A stretch of 30,000 nt of DNA, from the NCBI GenBank assembly GCA_002391195.1, contig DGRZ01000055.1, positions 1-30,000 on the forward strand, in the 5' to 3' direction. Under the pieces are notes generated by a model, which was not told the origin of the DNA, ran no database searches, and saw nothing but the letters and a program-made list of their open reading frames with translations. Below are positions 29,394 to 30,000 of the stretch, in pieces (positions within the stretch are counted from its first letter, which is position 1; every line of letters begins with the position of its first letter). The position numbers and the translations under genes are program-made. This DNA is from Fibrobacter sp. UBA4375. Its GTDB lineage: Bacteria > Fibrobacterota > Fibrobacteria > Fibrobacterales > Fibrobacteraceae.

Positions 29394-30000
29394 ATGCTCA
29401 TTCTTCGTGGTACGCCGGCTCTGTCGGATTTCCGTCTCCAGAAACTTTCTTCCGATTTCAAGGCTGCGGGGCTCTCTGTCGCTTCCGTTTACGCTGAATT
29501 CCTGCATGTGGTGGACCTGTCCGCCGAACTCTCCGATGCAGAAACCGAAACTCTGAAGAAGGTGCTGCATTACGGTCCGGCCCGCGAACCCAAGGCTCTC
29601 GAAGGCGAACTTTTTGTGGTCTGCCCCCGGCCGGGTACCATCAGCCCGTGGAGTTCCAAGGCGACCGATATCGCTCACATTTGCGGCCTCCCGGCCATCA
29701 AGCGCATCGAACGCGCTATTGCATACTATGTGAAGTTTGAAGGTGCTACTCCTGCCGGTGCACGCGCCCAGATTGCGGCCAAGATTCACGACCGCATGAC
29801 GCAGGCCGTTTTCGCCGACACCGCCTCCCTGGAAGTTCTCTTCAGCAAGGAAGAACCGCGCCCGCTCAACGTGATTCCGGTGCTCGACCAGGGCCGCGAC
29901 GCCCTCGTAAAAGCAGATAAAGAAATGGGTCTCGCGCTCTCTCCGGACGAAATCGACTACCTGGTGAAGAACTTTACCGAACTCAAGCGCAATCCGACCG
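29394..30000 (+). CDS. purL: Phosphoribosylformylglycinamidine synthase, N-terminal part, 3' truncated by the window
   Basis: Large-form FGAM synthase, which uses glutamine and ATP to convert FGAR to FGAM in purine synthesis. The first 202 residues are visible, and the frame is open to the window end. MLILRGTPALSDFRLQKL, VYAEFLHVVDLSAELSD, CPRPGTISPWSSKATDIAH, and ALSPDEIDYLVKNFTELKRN closely match the E. coli-type enzyme as I remember it, so a ~1,250-1,300-aa single-chain protein is expected. GAGG lies ~8 nt before the ATG. With guaA it is the second purine gene in the window, but the two are not linked in an operon. Confidence 0.96.
   Translation, partial: MLILRGTPALSDFRLQKLSSDFKAAGLSVASVYAEFLHVVDLSAELSDAETETLKKVLHYGPAREPKALEGELFVVCPRPGTISPWSSKATDIAHICGLPAIKRIERAIAYYVKFEGATPAGARAQIAAKIHDRMTQAVFADTASLEVLFSKEEPRPLNVIPVLDQGRDALVKADKEMGLALSPDEIDYLVKNFTELKRNPT

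Noticed and set aside
1..30000. tRNA, rRNA and tmRNA genes
   Set aside because: No cloverleaf or conserved rRNA segment was found on reading both strands; a covariance-model scan would be needed to exclude small RNAs.

Overview
The window reads as chromosomal DNA of a Fibrobacter-like, plant-fibre-degrading Gram-negative gut bacterium. The basis is the end of a GH94 cellobiose phosphorylase, several lipoproteins with an acidic stretch after the lipidated Cys, outer-membrane beta-barrels ending in an aromatic residue, and a short TATATT(G) promoter-like element close to start codons. The species call is inference from style; no rRNA or tRNA gene was seen.

Layout. 1-590: end of cellobiose phosphorylase, a REP-like hairpin and a terminator. 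636-3121: two paralogous Cys-rich lipoproteins, each with its own copy of the same promoter/leader, followed by a radical SAM/SPASM enzyme. This matches, from memory, the poorly characterised 'rSAM/lipoprotein' family pair and is the best candidate for an undescribed modification system. 3379-4176: rplU-rpmA and a terminator. 4236-7019: a large lipoprotein with a formylglycine-enzyme-like C-terminal domain, then ruvX. 7021-9067: a hairpin-rich gap, then guaA (long form) on the minus strand. 9159-11078: a beta-barrel protein and, on the minus strand, a UbiA-family prenyltransferase. 11409-16882: a mostly tightly packed plus-strand run: small protein, rsgA, membrane protein, barrel protein, nadD, DUF2914-like membrane protein and RluA-type pseudouridine synthase. 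16854-27352: a surface-glycan locus with a Wzi-like barrel, five glycosyltransferases, a double-domain FdtA-like ketoisomerase, a FemAB/GNAT-like acyltransferase, a DegT-type aminotransferase and a Wzx-like flippase. The three sugar enzymes together predict an N-acylated 3-amino-3,6-dideoxyhexose. 27395-29135: a hypothetical protein and two small single-membrane-span proteins. 29394-end: the start of purL.

The non-coding DNA is unusual. Many gaps carry degenerate tandem repeats with an exact 7-nt period: 9072-9106, 11091-11237, 11358-11392, 27345-27414, 29252-29272 and 29333-29353. A related 102-bp palindromic block sits in frame inside rsgA. Several gaps also hold compact hairpins with 2-3 nt loops. 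The word differs between sites while the 7-nt period is kept.

Limits: all calls come from reading sequence and remembered family features; no database search or structure prediction was run.
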